DNA of 64,000 bases from Saccharomyces paradoxus (taxonomy: Eukaryota > Ascomycota > Saccharomycetes > Saccharomycetales > Saccharomycetaceae): the NCBI RefSeq assembly GCF_002079055.1, contig NC_047493.1:248001-312000 (forward strand). The letters run 5' to 3'. Below, one piece after another: positions 52,517 to 61,871 of this stretch (positions are counted from its first letter, which is position 1; every line of letters begins with the position of its first letter). A program made the translations under genes and the position numbers. Under the pieces are notes generated by a model. That model saw only the letters and a list, made by a program, of their open reading frames with translations, made no database searches and was not told the origin of the DNA.

Positions 52517-54391
52517 TCAAACAGCATTATTTCCTGCACGGGCCAATTTCTTATCATGGCCTTTCTTACGATTATGGTCAGCTTTTGCTCCCTTCTTTTT
52601 TTCATTCTTGGCATGCTGCCTTTTCTTCTGTTCAGCAGATTGAGGTTCATGTTTCTTGATATTTCCAGGTGCATTTTGTTTGGCCTCTTCTTTGACAACA
52701 TTTTCATCATTTTTGCTATCGCGATTATGAACATAAGACGTCTTCCCTGTTTTGCTGTTTCCTTTGAACACGAATTTTTTTTCCAGAAGTCTTGCTCGTG
52801 TGGGAGATCTTTCTAACATCCGCGACCAACCTTCGATTTTTTCATCCGACCACGAAGTCCTTTCCTTCATAGTTTTCCTTACTTTTGTACCTCTTCTCGA
52901 CCTTTCAAATAATGTTGGATCTTCCTTTAATAGGTTCCACAAGTAGGCTTCAATAGCATTATAGTTGTAACCTTGTCGCACTTCCTTGGTATCATCATTT
53001 GCATCATCATTTTCCTCTTCGTCTTGAAGTCCAATTCTTTTCGATGGATCGGACCGGCTCACATCAGCTTCATCATAAGTGTCGTCCCTTTCATCTTCAT
53101 CTGCCTCATACAAAAGTTTCAGTGCTCTTGTTAAAGTTTTATTTCTCACCTCATCTGGAACACCCTCCGAAATAATTTTTTTGTCCAGATTCTTATTTTT
53201 TGAGGTAGGTCCTCTATTTAATAAACTCAGTTCGTCAGCAAAGGACGTATTATTACCACCTGATACTGGCTCTACTTCCTCCTCCTCAGGTTCTTTGGGG
53301 AATGCTTCGATAATGGTAGGATCCTCAAATATTTTATTCGTTACTATTTCGATGTTATTATCATAGGCAAGAAGTGTTTGCGATAATTGGTATTTAGAAA
53401 ACTGTGGGAACAATTCCATCAGGGAGGACAATTGTTCCTCATCAACTTCAGTACTTGCTGATGTTGGATAGCTCATATAGTCTTCGTCGCCCATTGACGA
53501 AGCTCCTAAATTCAAAAAAAGTAGTTTGCTTTTTAAATCAGGAAGTTTTTCGTGGATACCTTCATTTACAAGCATTGTTCCTAAAAGAGGATATAATGCC
53601 AGAGTTTCGAAATTGCTTATGCCTAATTCTTTAGTTATTTTCAGTATGTGATCAGCAGAAACAGAAAATAAACTGATGATAATCAATTCCCTGGCATCTT
53701 TATGAGCCCTGCCCTGTCCCTTTGCCCATATTGCTTCTAGAATTTCAATCCAATTTGCTGTAAAGAAATTATCCGCAAACTTATTTGGCAGCATAGATTT
53801 GGCAGCCAGCAGATCTTCAACACATCTCAAATCTATTCTTTTAAATTTCCCAGATTCTATTAACTGCTTCAAATGCTGTTGAACTTGATACGTTTTATCT
53901 AGTTGTACACGTTGCGTGTTGATCCGTGGTTTTAATGAGCCATCAATCAGGCCACGAATAGAATCAGGGTTGCGCTTAACATATATTTTGACCAAATTCC
54001 ACAGGGAATCACCAAAAATCTGAAGATGTAGCAGTCCACATTTCTTGATCAATGAAAATACCCAGCCCTTTAGTAGGTACAACTGTTCAGACACATCATG
54101 ATTGATACCGAGACTTAATAGCTTTCCTTCCTCATCCGCAATTTCATGCAAATAAGTTCTTAAAAATAGACGTAGATGGTCAAGGGTAGAGTCGTCCAAC
54201 AATTCAACGTTAACCCCTTGCATCAAATACTCAAAGTACGTTACATAGGTCTCTAGCAGATGCAACCATACGACCGGGTCCTTTTCAATTAATTGAGCTC
54301 TGAGTTTAAACGGTGGAAATTTGACAATGGGTAACGAAATTTCCGCGTTGCCACCATCTATTTCAATAACACGATTGTACCTTGATAACAT
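52517..54391 (-). CDS. CUE3: Cue3, CUE-domain ubiquitin-binding protein of the RQT complex
   Basis: The protein has 624 residues. Cue3 (Rqt3) works with Slh1 and Rqt4 to split ribosomes stalled and ubiquitinated by Hel2; the human counterpart is ASCC2. The long N-terminal helical part covers about 1-300. The CUE domain lies at about 315-357, with the MELFPQFS variant of the MFP motif and a following LL (YQLSQTLLAYDNNIEI). The C-terminal ~120 residues are very basic (KKRQHAKNEKKKGAKADHNRKK), fitting rRNA contact. The length equals that recalled for S. cerevisiae. Confidence 0.95.
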   Translation of the reverse strand: MLSRYNRVIEIDGGNAEISLPIVKFPPFKLRAQLIEKDPVVWLHLLETYVTYFEYLMQGVNVELLDDSTLDHLRLFLRTYLHEIADEEGKLLSLGINHDVSEQLYLLKGWVFSLIKKCGLLHLQIFGDSLWNLVKIYVKRNPDSIRGLIDGSLKPRINTQRVQLDKTYQVQQHLKQLIESGKFKRIDLRCVEDLLAAKSMLPNKFADNFFTANWIEILEAIWAKGQGRAHKDARELIIISLFSVSADHILKITKELGISNFETLALYPLLGTMLVNEGIHEKLPDLKSKLLFLNLGASSMGDEDYMSYPTSASTEVDEEQLSSLMELFPQFSKYQLSQTLLAYDNNIEIVTNKIFEDPTIIEAFPKEPEEEEVEPVSGGNNTSFADELSLLNRGPTSKNKNLDKKIISEGVPDEVRNKTLTRALKLLYEADEDERDDTYDEADVSRSDPSKRIGLQDEEENDDANDDTKEVRQGYNYNAIEAYLWNLLKEDPTLFERSRRGTKVRKTMKERTSWSDEKIEGWSRMLERSPTRARLLEKKFVFKGNSKTGKTSYVHNRDSKNDENVVKEEAKQNAPGNIKKHEPQSAEQKKRQHAKNEKKKGAKADHNRKKGHDKKLARAGNNAV

Positions 54392-54631
54392 TGTCTTTGG
54401 CGGTTCTATATTATAAAAATTTCCAAGATTTAATAGTTAACTTTAATATTTCAACTTCTAAGACAAAATGGTATTTTACATTTTCACTTTTTCTAAGGCC
54501 GTGCAAAATCCTTTGGCACACGCCCAGATATATAAACGTTATACAGCCGAGAAAATAAAAGATAATCAGAGATTTCTGATACCATACACTCCCATTTATT
54601 CATTCCTTGCAGTACTACTACTGTCATTCTC

Positions 54632-55057
54632 TCAGTCATATAGCATGTTTTCCCTTTCCCGTTCAGCATGCTTTTTCTCGGCCTCTTCCATTAAGCGAGT
54701 CTTATGAGACTTGGCACGCTCTTGCGCTAGCTTTTTGCCCAATTCGCCTTTATTGTACTTTTCATTAGTCTCTTGGAATCTCTTCTCAGCAGCCAACCTT
54801 GCGGCTTCCTTGGGGCTTACTTCATCTTTGCTCGGATCACTTGTATCAGTCAATTTGCTGCCTTCTTTCTTTTGCACGACCTGGGCAGTTGTGCTCTTTA
54901 ATCGTTCCTTCTTCTTTTTTTTGTCTTTTTTCTCCTTTTGTCGAAGTTCCTGCTTTGACTTTATTGTATCATGATTAACTGGCTTCGTTCTTGATTTAGC
55001 TGCTACTGTCGTAGTTTGTGAAGGCATTGACTGAGTTTTACTTCCGCACAGTCCCAT
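54632..55057 (-). CDS. YGL108C, small basic protein with a myristoylation-type N-terminus
   Basis: The protein has 141 residues. The start MGLCGSKTQ has Gly2 with small or uncharged residues and Ser6, fitting N-myristoylation, and Cys4 as a possible palmitoylation site; a membrane-edge location is therefore likely. The rest is highly charged and Lys/Glu-rich (KSKQELRQKEKKDKKKKKERL, in effect a basic coiled coil) and ends MLYD. The function is unknown to me. A dubious plus-strand frame at its 3' end (the YGL109W counterpart) is not a separate gene. Confidence 0.88.
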   Translation of the reverse strand: MGLCGSKTQSMPSQTTTVAAKSRTKPVNHDTIKSKQELRQKEKKDKKKKKERLKSTTAQVVQKKEGSKLTDTSDPSKDEVSPKEAARLAAEKRFQETNEKYNKGELGKKLAQERAKSHKTRLMEEAEKKHAERERENMLYD

Positions 55058-55312
55058 ACTATTTATCTAAGAAAATCGCTGTTGTTTGCTAGTGTAGGTT
55101 TCCTGATTGCATGCTAATCATAATTTTGGACCGCTTTTGAATATTCTTATACCTGTCCTTTTCATTTTCCTTTTTTTAGAGAAAAAATCGCTGATTACAA
55201 GAAGGAAAAAAAATACTCTTTCTTGAAACCATAGAAGATCCTATCTTATATATTATACGTTTAGATGTTTATTTACAAGTATGCATATATTGAGATGGAG
55301 AGAATGAATACG

Positions 55313-57259
55313 CTAGTTCTGTTGTTCCTTAGGGACAAAACTATGTAGTTCAGGCACAGGAATGTCCTCGGCACTTAAATCAGAATAACCGCTTAAATAT
55401 TCATTCAATATTGGGTATGACTCCGCGCATCCGGTGGTATACCTATATACTTGCCTAGAAGCGCGGAAGTAGGGTGTATATCTTTTTAATATTTTCAAGT
55501 ACAGCTCTATTCTGTCTTCAGATTTCGAAGTAAAATCGTCATTTTTCAAACCTTCCAACGGCTTAGGAGCTTTTATGTCGTCTTTTGTGGTCGTTGCCGT
55601 TGTTGGGGTTTCTTTAGCCTTTGCAGAAAAGTTCTTTTCATCCTTCTTTAACTGTGACCATACGACAGTTGCATCTCTCAAAGCGGATAGATCTGCATTG
55701 GCTATATATTGTTGGCCTAGTTCATTCAGTTTCTTGACCAACTCTAACCATCTATTCAGAATCTCTTGATTATTTGTGTTGTCTATGCTTCCCAAAGATT
55801 TCAGTAATATTCTGTATGATATAATAGTTCTTGGAATATGGTACAAAGTATAGTTTTTATCGATAAAATCGATTATGCTGCGTTCGCGCCAGATAGATGC
55901 TCTAGTTAACATAACATTGAAAAATGGTTCATCAATTTTTTTGACGCTACTATAAAACGTTATTATCTCTTGAAGCTTATGGAAACCATTGATATTGTCG
56001 TTAATGAAATTTTCAAAAAAAATTGTGAAAAAAGTATTGTTTAATGAGGACAGGATTCCGGGATTAACAGTATTACCATAGAATTTTACAGCCTTCTCCC
56101 ATATCCTATAGACATAATCAAAATCGCTCTCCGCTTTCCATATATTCCGCAAAAACGAGTTCACAGTGGAGACTTGCAAAATGATCTTGTATGGCATTTC
56201 ATCATTGATAATTTTGTCAAAGAAACTTTCTGCCAATGTTAGATTCTTGGAATCGCTGATGAAGCTCAAATGCGTTTCAATCAAATAACCGTAATTTCTC
56301 ACTTCAGCCTTTTCACATAATTGGCCGAACAGCGATAACGCCTTTTCGTAGTCTTCAGCCTTGATGAAAACCTTGATTAGTCCGCTATAGAGATTGGGGT
56401 GGATGAATTCTTTGGATTGGATAACTTGGTTATACAACTCGTTAGGCTCAATTAAAGAATGGGTTTTTGCATAAAGTAGCGGCAGCATGAAACCAACCAC
56501 TTTTGGTTCTTGGAATGCCTGCGAGGTAGTTTCATCAGACAAATTTTTTGCCGCTTCCCAAATTCGAATACAGTCATCGTCAAAGGACAGCTCTTTGAAT
56601 GAAGTCAACAGGTGAGTAGCCCCATATCCATTGACCGACACAATGCCTGTCAAAACATCATCAGAGATGTCCTTTAATGAATTACATAGAAAATTCATCA
56701 TTTCCTTGTGAAAAGACTGCGAATCGTAATCTGGCTTTCTACTTAGTTTTACCAATTGGTCTCTAGTCGACCTCAAGCCGTTATGTAGCAGATGAATCAA
56801 CCGTGAAACCCGGAACGCGTTAAAATCAGGCGATTCTCTCAGAGAATAATATAACTCCATTGCTCTGCCCATGGAATCCCAAAACATGGAAAATGATGGA
56901 TGTTTATTGAATTGATTGTTTCCTATTCTCTTATATGTATTTTTTAAGGGTGTGGTAGAGTACTTTAAAGCGGATGAAACACACTCATCAAACGACAGAA
57001 GCTCGTGGCGCCATGGAGAAGCTGGATCCACATTAGACACAGAATGTTCTGCTTTGTGCTTTCCTCGCCCATTCTTCTTGTCCAAACCAACACTAGGTAA
57101 ATTCTTATGGAGCATTGAACCGGAATGGTACGTACGTTCGCTCAGAACTACGTTGGCAAGGCGACGTCTCAGCATGGCTATCGAACCAGATTTGACGACG
57201 TTGCTTACGCTTGTTTGAATACTTTTTAACGGTCTCATCGCATTTCTCCTTAACATCAT
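55313..57259 (-). CDS. RMD9: Rmd9, mitochondrial mRNA-binding PPR-like protein
   Basis: The protein has 648 residues from ATG 57259 (MMLRRNAMRPLKS). Rmd9 sits on the matrix face of the inner membrane and binds the dodecamer at the 3' ends of mitochondrial mRNAs, stabilising them for translation. The N-terminal ~60 residues are Arg/Ser-rich, as in a presequence. The body is built of PPR-like helical pairs (HPNLYSGLIKVFIKAEDYEKALSLF, in two helices). An upstream in-frame ATG at 57289 adds 10 residues and is less likely. A paralogue (YBR238C in S. cerevisiae) exists elsewhere. Divergent from MLC1. Confidence 0.94.
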   Translation of the reverse strand: MMLRRNAMRPLKSIQTSVSNVVKSGSIAMLRRRLANVVLSERTYHSGSMLHKNLPSVGLDKKNGRGKHKAEHSVSNVDPASPWRHELLSFDECVSSALKYSTTPLKNTYKRIGNNQFNKHPSFSMFWDSMGRAMELYYSLRESPDFNAFRVSRLIHLLHNGLRSTRDQLVKLSRKPDYDSQSFHKEMMNFLCNSLKDISDDVLTGIVSVNGYGATHLLTSFKELSFDDDCIRIWEAAKNLSDETTSQAFQEPKVVGFMLPLLYAKTHSLIEPNELYNQVIQSKEFIHPNLYSGLIKVFIKAEDYEKALSLFGQLCEKAEVRNYGYLIETHLSFISDSKNLTLAESFFDKIINDEMPYKIILQVSTVNSFLRNIWKAESDFDYVYRIWEKAVKFYGNTVNPGILSSLNNTFFTIFFENFINDNINGFHKLQEIITFYSSVKKIDEPFFNVMLTRASIWRERSIIDFIDKNYTLYHIPRTIISYRILLKSLGSIDNTNNQEILNRWLELVKKLNELGQQYIANADLSALRDATVVWSQLKKDEKNFSAKAKETPTTATTTKDDIKAPKPLEGLKNDDFTSKSEDRIELYLKILKRYTPYFRASRQVYRYTTGCAESYPILNEYLSGYSDLSAEDIPVPELHSFVPKEQQN

Positions 57260-57548
57260 TGTCCCTTCTACTGTATATGGACAGCCCAAATATTATAGCA
57301 AAATCACACTAGAAAACCATCTACTTTTACTTGTTAGTGAGACCCTCATTATAATGCCGTACTGGATACATTTTTTCGAATCTTTGCTCAGGCAGGGACA
57401 ACAACCACAGATCATTGCACACGAGCAGTTACAGAAGCATTTGAAGTAAGATTTAAAACAAAACAATACTCAAAGCAGACCGACACGTAAGAGCTCTTCC
57501 TACAGTATATCTCCTCCATCATCCATTGTGCACATACATAGAATAACA

Positions 57549-57998
57549 ATGTCAGCTACTAGAGCCAACAAAGACATTTTCACGCTATTTGACAAGAAGG
57601 GCCAAGGCGCCATCGCCAAGGATTCTTTAGGAGACTACTTGAGGGCAATTGGCTACAACCCCACCAACCAGCTCGTACAGGACATTCTGAACGCAGATTC
57701 CAGCTTGAGGGATTCCTCCACCTTGACACTAGACCAGATTACAGGTCTAATTGAAGTCAACGAAAAGGAATTGGATGCAACCACCAGGGCAAAGACAGAA
57801 GACTTCGTCAAGGCATTCCAGGTTTTCGACAAGGAAAGTACAGGCAAGGTATCTGTTGGTGACTTGAGGTACATGCTAACCGGCTTAGGTGAAAAGTTGA
57901 CTGATGCTGAAGTGGACGAGCTGTTGAAGGGTGTCGAAGTGGACGGCAATGGGGAGATTGACTACAAGAAGTTCATCGAAGATGTTTTGAGGCAATGA
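57549..57998 (+). CDS. MLC1: Mlc1, essential myosin light chain
   Basis: The protein has 149 residues. Mlc1 is a calmodulin-like light chain that binds IQ motifs of Myo1, Myo2 and Iqg1, and is needed for cytokinesis and vesicle transport. Four EF-hand-like helices are visible (IFTLFDKKGQGAIAKDSL; AFQVFDKESTGKVSVGDL; LKGVEVDGNGEIDYKKF), but several loops lack the full set of acidic ligands, so little calcium binding is expected. I use the ATG at 57549 (MSATRANKD); an in-frame ATG seven codons upstream is within the 5' UTR of the family gene. Confidence 0.96.
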   Translation: MSATRANKDIFTLFDKKGQGAIAKDSLGDYLRAIGYNPTNQLVQDILNADSSLRDSSTLTLDQITGLIEVNEKELDATTRAKTEDFVKAFQVFDKESTGKVSVGDLRYMLTGLGEKLTDAEVDELLKGVEVDGNGEIDYKKFIEDVLRQ

Positions 57999-58383
57999 AA
58001 GTGTGAAACCGCGAATTAAGACATTTATTACTATATAACAGAAACCCATCAAGATAAAAAAGAAAAAAAATATGGACCATTATGCAATGAAAAGCCGCCA
58101 CCGGTTTTTTCATCTTTCATCCTGATGGTTCGCAGAATAACTATCTTTTATAATGCATAGCAATGAATAGTCATATATATGAATAAATAAATGATAATAG
58201 TATGTGATAGTCATTATTAACGAGCAAGCGTTTTTCTTCAGTTTCTGAGGGATCCTAACTGCTTGGCGATTTTGCAAGAGATAAGAAAAATTTTCAGTCA
58301 TATGGATAACCTAACGCAGTGTGCGATGTACTTCACTTCTTCATCCAATTGAATAAGAAAGTATTATAGAGTTTCAAGAGTCA
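57999..58383. other. Intergenic: MLC1 3' end and ARC1 promoter
   Basis: These 385 bp hold an A-run at about 58057-58070 after MLC1 and AT-rich DNA. No gene or repeat was recognised. Confidence 0.45.
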
Positions 58384-59514
58384 ATGTCCGATCTCGTCAC
58401 CAAGTTTGAATCGCTTATTATTTCAAAGTATCCAGTTTCTTTCACAAAAGAACAATCTGCTCAAGCTGCCCAATGGGAATCGGTTCTAAAATCTGGTCAA
58501 ATCCAACCACACTTAGATCAATTGAATTTGGTGTTAAGAGACAACACCTTCATTGTGTCCACTTTGTACCCAACGTCTACCGACGTTCACGTCTTCGAAG
58601 TCGCCTTACCATTGATTAAGGATTTAGTGGCAAGCTCCAAGGATGTCAAGTCAACCTATACCAAGTACAGACACATTTTGAGATGGATTGATTACATGCA
58701 AAACTTGTTAGAAGTATCGAGCACCGACAAGTTAGAAATAAATCACGATTTGGATTTACCTCACGAAGTTGTTGAGAAGAAGAAAAAGGCACCTGCAGGT
58801 GGCGCAGCTGATGCTGCAGCCAAGGCTGACGATGATGTGAGTAAGAAGGCTAAAAAGCAAGATCATCCAAGAGGTAAGCCTGATGAAGAAACCCTTAAGA
58901 AATTGAGAGAGGAGGCAAAGGCCAAGAAGGCTGCTAAGAAGGCTGCCAACGCTAAACAACAACAAGAGCAACAAAACAAGGCCCCAGAAAAGCCAAAGCC
59001 ATCCGCAATAGATTTCCGTGTTGGTTTCATTCAAAAAGCTATCAAGCACCCAGACGCCGACTCACTATATGTTTCCACAATCGATGTCGGTGATGAAGAA
59101 GGTCCAAGAACTGTATGTTCTGGTCTGGTCAAGCATTTCCCCTTGGATGCTATGCAAGAACGTTATGTTGTTGTTGTGTGCAACTTGAAACCAGTTAATA
59201 TGAGAGGCATAAAATCCACAGCCATGGTTTTGTGTGGTTCTAACGACGACAAAATCGAATTTGTCGAACCACCAAAGGGTTCCAAAGCCGGTGACAAGGT
59301 ATTCTTTGAAGGTTTCGGTGATGAAGCTCCAATGAAGCAATTGAATCCAAAAAAGAAGATTTGGGAACAGTTGCAACCTCATTTCACTACAGATGACGGT
59401 TTGGAAGTCATCTTCAAAGATGAAGAAGAAAAGGACCATCCTGTAAGAAAGTTGACCAACGCCAAGGGCGAATCATTTAAGGTTGCTAGTATCAGTAATG
59501 CTCAAGTCCGTTAA
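58384..59514 (+). CDS. ARC1: Arc1, tRNA-binding cofactor of Met- and Glu-tRNA synthetases
   Basis: The protein has 376 residues. Arc1 holds MetRS (Mes1) and GluRS (Gus1) in a cytosolic complex, raising their tRNA affinity and keeping GluRS out of mitochondria and nucleus. The N-terminal GST-like domain (about 1-130) docks the synthetases. The middle (about 131-200) is Lys/Ala-rich and binds tRNA (KKLREEAKAKKAAKKAANAK). The C-terminal EMAPII/Trbp111-type OB-fold (about 205-376) contains VGFIQKAIKHPDADSLY and PVNMRGIKSTAMVLCGS. Convergent with VPS73 (119 bp). Confidence 0.97.
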   Translation: MSDLVTKFESLIISKYPVSFTKEQSAQAAQWESVLKSGQIQPHLDQLNLVLRDNTFIVSTLYPTSTDVHVFEVALPLIKDLVASSKDVKSTYTKYRHILRWIDYMQNLLEVSSTDKLEINHDLDLPHEVVEKKKKAPAGGAADAAAKADDDVSKKAKKQDHPRGKPDEETLKKLREEAKAKKAAKKAANAKQQQEQQNKAPEKPKPSAIDFRVGFIQKAIKHPDADSLYVSTIDVGDEEGPRTVCSGLVKHFPLDAMQERYVVVVCNLKPVNMRGIKSTAMVLCGSNDDKIEFVEPPKGSKAGDKVFFEGFGDEAPMKQLNPKKKIWEQLQPHFTTDDGLEVIFKDEEEKDHPVRKLTNAKGESFKVASISNAQVR

Positions 59515-59633
59515 AAAGATATATCACGAATTTTTGTTACTAATTAACGTGCGTAGATACTTATTTCACATATATAATTCAAAGATTTATAAGTAAATGT
59601 CTTTGCGCTACTAATATGCCGTCCTGATGCGTT

Positions 59634-61124
59634 TCAATAATTGGCCCATATTTCATTGTAGCCAGCCACACGCCTCTTGGTCTCTGGAACCCTCTTCCAG
59701 ATAAAGACGCTTATTGAACATGCTATGATAGCAAATATGATAAAAACATAACCTGATAGAACATCATGAATGATAGGGAATGTGTATGCAATAATAAAAG
59801 TTCCTATCCAATTGCAAATGGTACCGTATCTTTGCGCAAGGACCATATCTTCTGGTTTCGATATTTCTCTCATTATTATAAATGGCAATGGATTTAGGCC
59901 CATCGTGAAAACTCCCATATATATGAATGAAAAAACTATCAAAAGGTTCATTTTATTATGATTCATTGCCATTCCCATGACAAAGGCAGTAATAGAGACC
60001 AAAACGGTGGACGCCATCAAAAGTGGTTTACGTGGCAAACCATGAATCAGCAGAGATACTAATACAGTGACTAATACATTTACCATACTAATGAAAAAAT
60101 TTATCTTGATTGCGTGTTGAGGATACAGTTGACTAATTATCTTGGTACCATATAGCACAATGGAGTTTATACCGCAAAATTGTTGGCCGAATAACAACAC
60201 AGTGATAACATGGCGGGGCTTAATGTTTGTTCCGTCCCTCAAGTATTTCCATAATGAGTTTGAACCGTTAATAGAGTTTGTGGTCGTTGGTTCAATTAAT
60301 GGGTCCCCAGATTCTATTTGCAATTGCCATTCCTGTATCTCTTGTGCGGCCTCATCAAAAGTCCCACCACGCAGTTTATATAAAGATAACTTAGCATCGA
60401 TAACCCTTCCATGTGCTAGCAACCATTTTGGAGATTCATCGACTATAAACCACATGAATAGGTTCAATACCGCGATAAGGAAGCTGCCAAACAAAATCCA
60501 TCTCCAACGATATGAATCAGTTAGTGGGAGTGCTACTCCTTGTGTCAACAAGACGCCTAGTCTGATACAGATTTGAGTCATCGAACCTAATAAACCTTCC
60601 CAACCACTCGGAGCAACCTCCTTAATGAACAGTGGTATAATAACGATCAAAGAGCCACACGAAATTCCCACTAGAATCCTACCGACGATTAAACCCCTAT
60701 AACTATTCGAATTGAAAATTATCAGAGAACCAATGATGTTCAATGTGCAGTTAATTAAACTTGACAACTTTCTTCCATAAATATTGGCCAAACTAGTGGC
60801 AAAATAAGAGCCTAAAATGCCTCCAATACAAAAAACGGAGGTCACGATTCCAATCTGTTCGTCATTCAATGGTATGCATTGTTTATATCCTCTCTTCCCC
60901 AACCACGTCCGGTCATAGGGATAGCCCTCCATGGGTATGTCAAATTCTGAACACGAAAGCACCTGCTGAGGTGCATTTAGTTCTGATAAGTGGTAACCAA
61001 ATTGTATTGAGCCAATTGAGGCTACTATAATTGCATAAAACAAAGCCTTTGTAATTTTGTGCTTATTTTGCCTTGGTATACTAACATTGGATAGCAACGA
61101 CGCGCTGGATAGAATTCTATTCAT
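59634..61124 (-). CDS. VPS73: Vps73, sugar-porter-like MFS membrane protein
   Basis: The protein has 496 residues. It belongs to the sugar-porter branch of the major facilitator superfamily and is linked in S. cerevisiae to vacuolar protein sorting; its substrate is unknown. Family signatures are GYHLSELNAPQQV (helix 1), ANIYGRKLSSLINC, GRILVGISCGS, DESPKWLLAHGR and PETKRR at the C-terminus. About 12 hydrophobic spans are seen. The tail after PETKRR (RVAGYNEIWANY) is about 10 residues longer than the 486-residue S. cerevisiae protein I recall, so the stop codon has moved in one lineage. Confidence 0.93.
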   Translation of the reverse strand: MNRILSSASLLSNVSIPRQNKHKITKALFYAIIVASIGSIQFGYHLSELNAPQQVLSCSEFDIPMEGYPYDRTWLGKRGYKQCIPLNDEQIGIVTSVFCIGGILGSYFATSLANIYGRKLSSLINCTLNIIGSLIIFNSNSYRGLIVGRILVGISCGSLIVIIPLFIKEVAPSGWEGLLGSMTQICIRLGVLLTQGVALPLTDSYRWRWILFGSFLIAVLNLFMWFIVDESPKWLLAHGRVIDAKLSLYKLRGGTFDEAAQEIQEWQLQIESGDPLIEPTTTNSINGSNSLWKYLRDGTNIKPRHVITVLLFGQQFCGINSIVLYGTKIISQLYPQHAIKINFFISMVNVLVTVLVSLLIHGLPRKPLLMASTVLVSITAFVMGMAMNHNKMNLLIVFSFIYMGVFTMGLNPLPFIIMREISKPEDMVLAQRYGTICNWIGTFIIAYTFPIIHDVLSGYVFIIFAIIACSISVFIWKRVPETKRRVAGYNEIWANY

Positions 61125-61614
61125 ACTGCGCTATGTGCCTGCCTAACTTTTCTCATATCATTCGTCTTCTTTTCTCACAATTTCTCTTTCACTTTCATTT
61201 TTCTTAACAGGAGGATGATCACCCCTTTCACTTTGCCGCCAATATAATATCAACACAAGAATAAGGCATGAGGTAGTTCTTCGAAAAAAGAGTAAAACTA
61301 CCAAAAAATAAGTCAAAAGGTTCTCTCGCTACCCTTTTTCTCATAATTAATTAGCTTTTACTATCACTTATAGGCGTAAGTTAATGTTACAAGGAATTAA
61401 ACTATGATAATGTATGAACGTAGTTGGTTAACAGTATAATAATAGTTAACAAGACGAGATTGAATGAAAACTATGATGTGCGTTAACAGGAGTTGATTCC
61501 AACTGGCATTTATGACATCTGACATCGGCAATATATCAGAGGTCCCCAAGAGGCCCTCCTTGCAAAAACCGAGCAAAACAAAGTACTACCACTCATTAAC
61601 AATCGGTACACCAT
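61125..61614. other. Intergenic: VPS73 promoter side of the VPS73/RPL28 gap
   Basis: AT-rich DNA with no recognised gene, RNA or repeat. The RPL28 control sites begin at 61615. Confidence 0.4.
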
Positions 61615-61700
61615 GAACCCAAACATTACCTAAGAAAAAACTATTTCTTAAGGGCAGTTATTTCTCCCTCGACGCGCAAATGTCACGCGGTGACGCAAAC
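61615..61700 (+). promoter_or_regulatory. RPL28 promoter: Rap1 site and Fhl1-like sites
   Basis: GAACCCAAACATT at 61615-61627 matches the Rap1 consensus RMACCCANNCAYY in full. GACGCGCAAA (61671-61680) and TGACGCAAAC (61691-61700) resemble the Fhl1 motif. The second lies beside the inverted repeat GTCAC-GCG-GTGAC at 61682-61694. The set is 170-260 bp before the ATG, as in other ribosomal-protein promoters, in the 747-bp gap shared with VPS73. Confidence 0.6.
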
Positions 61701-61871
61701 AATTTTCTTCATAGTTTTTCGTCTCTCTAATGCGTATTTTCCCAGACAGGTCGAAATCCTTCATCTATATCAACGTATATTTAAGATGGCCTTTGTTTCT
61801 TCCATTGTTTTTACCTACTTATTCAAGTTTGGATCTTCAAAATACGAAAATAATCATCCAACTAATCAAGA

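Noticed and set aside
54468-54707. Plus-strand 79-codon frame at the 3' side of YGL108C (YGL109W counterpart)
   Set aside because: It overlaps the YGL108C coding region, has no domain and is regarded as dubious in S. cerevisiae.
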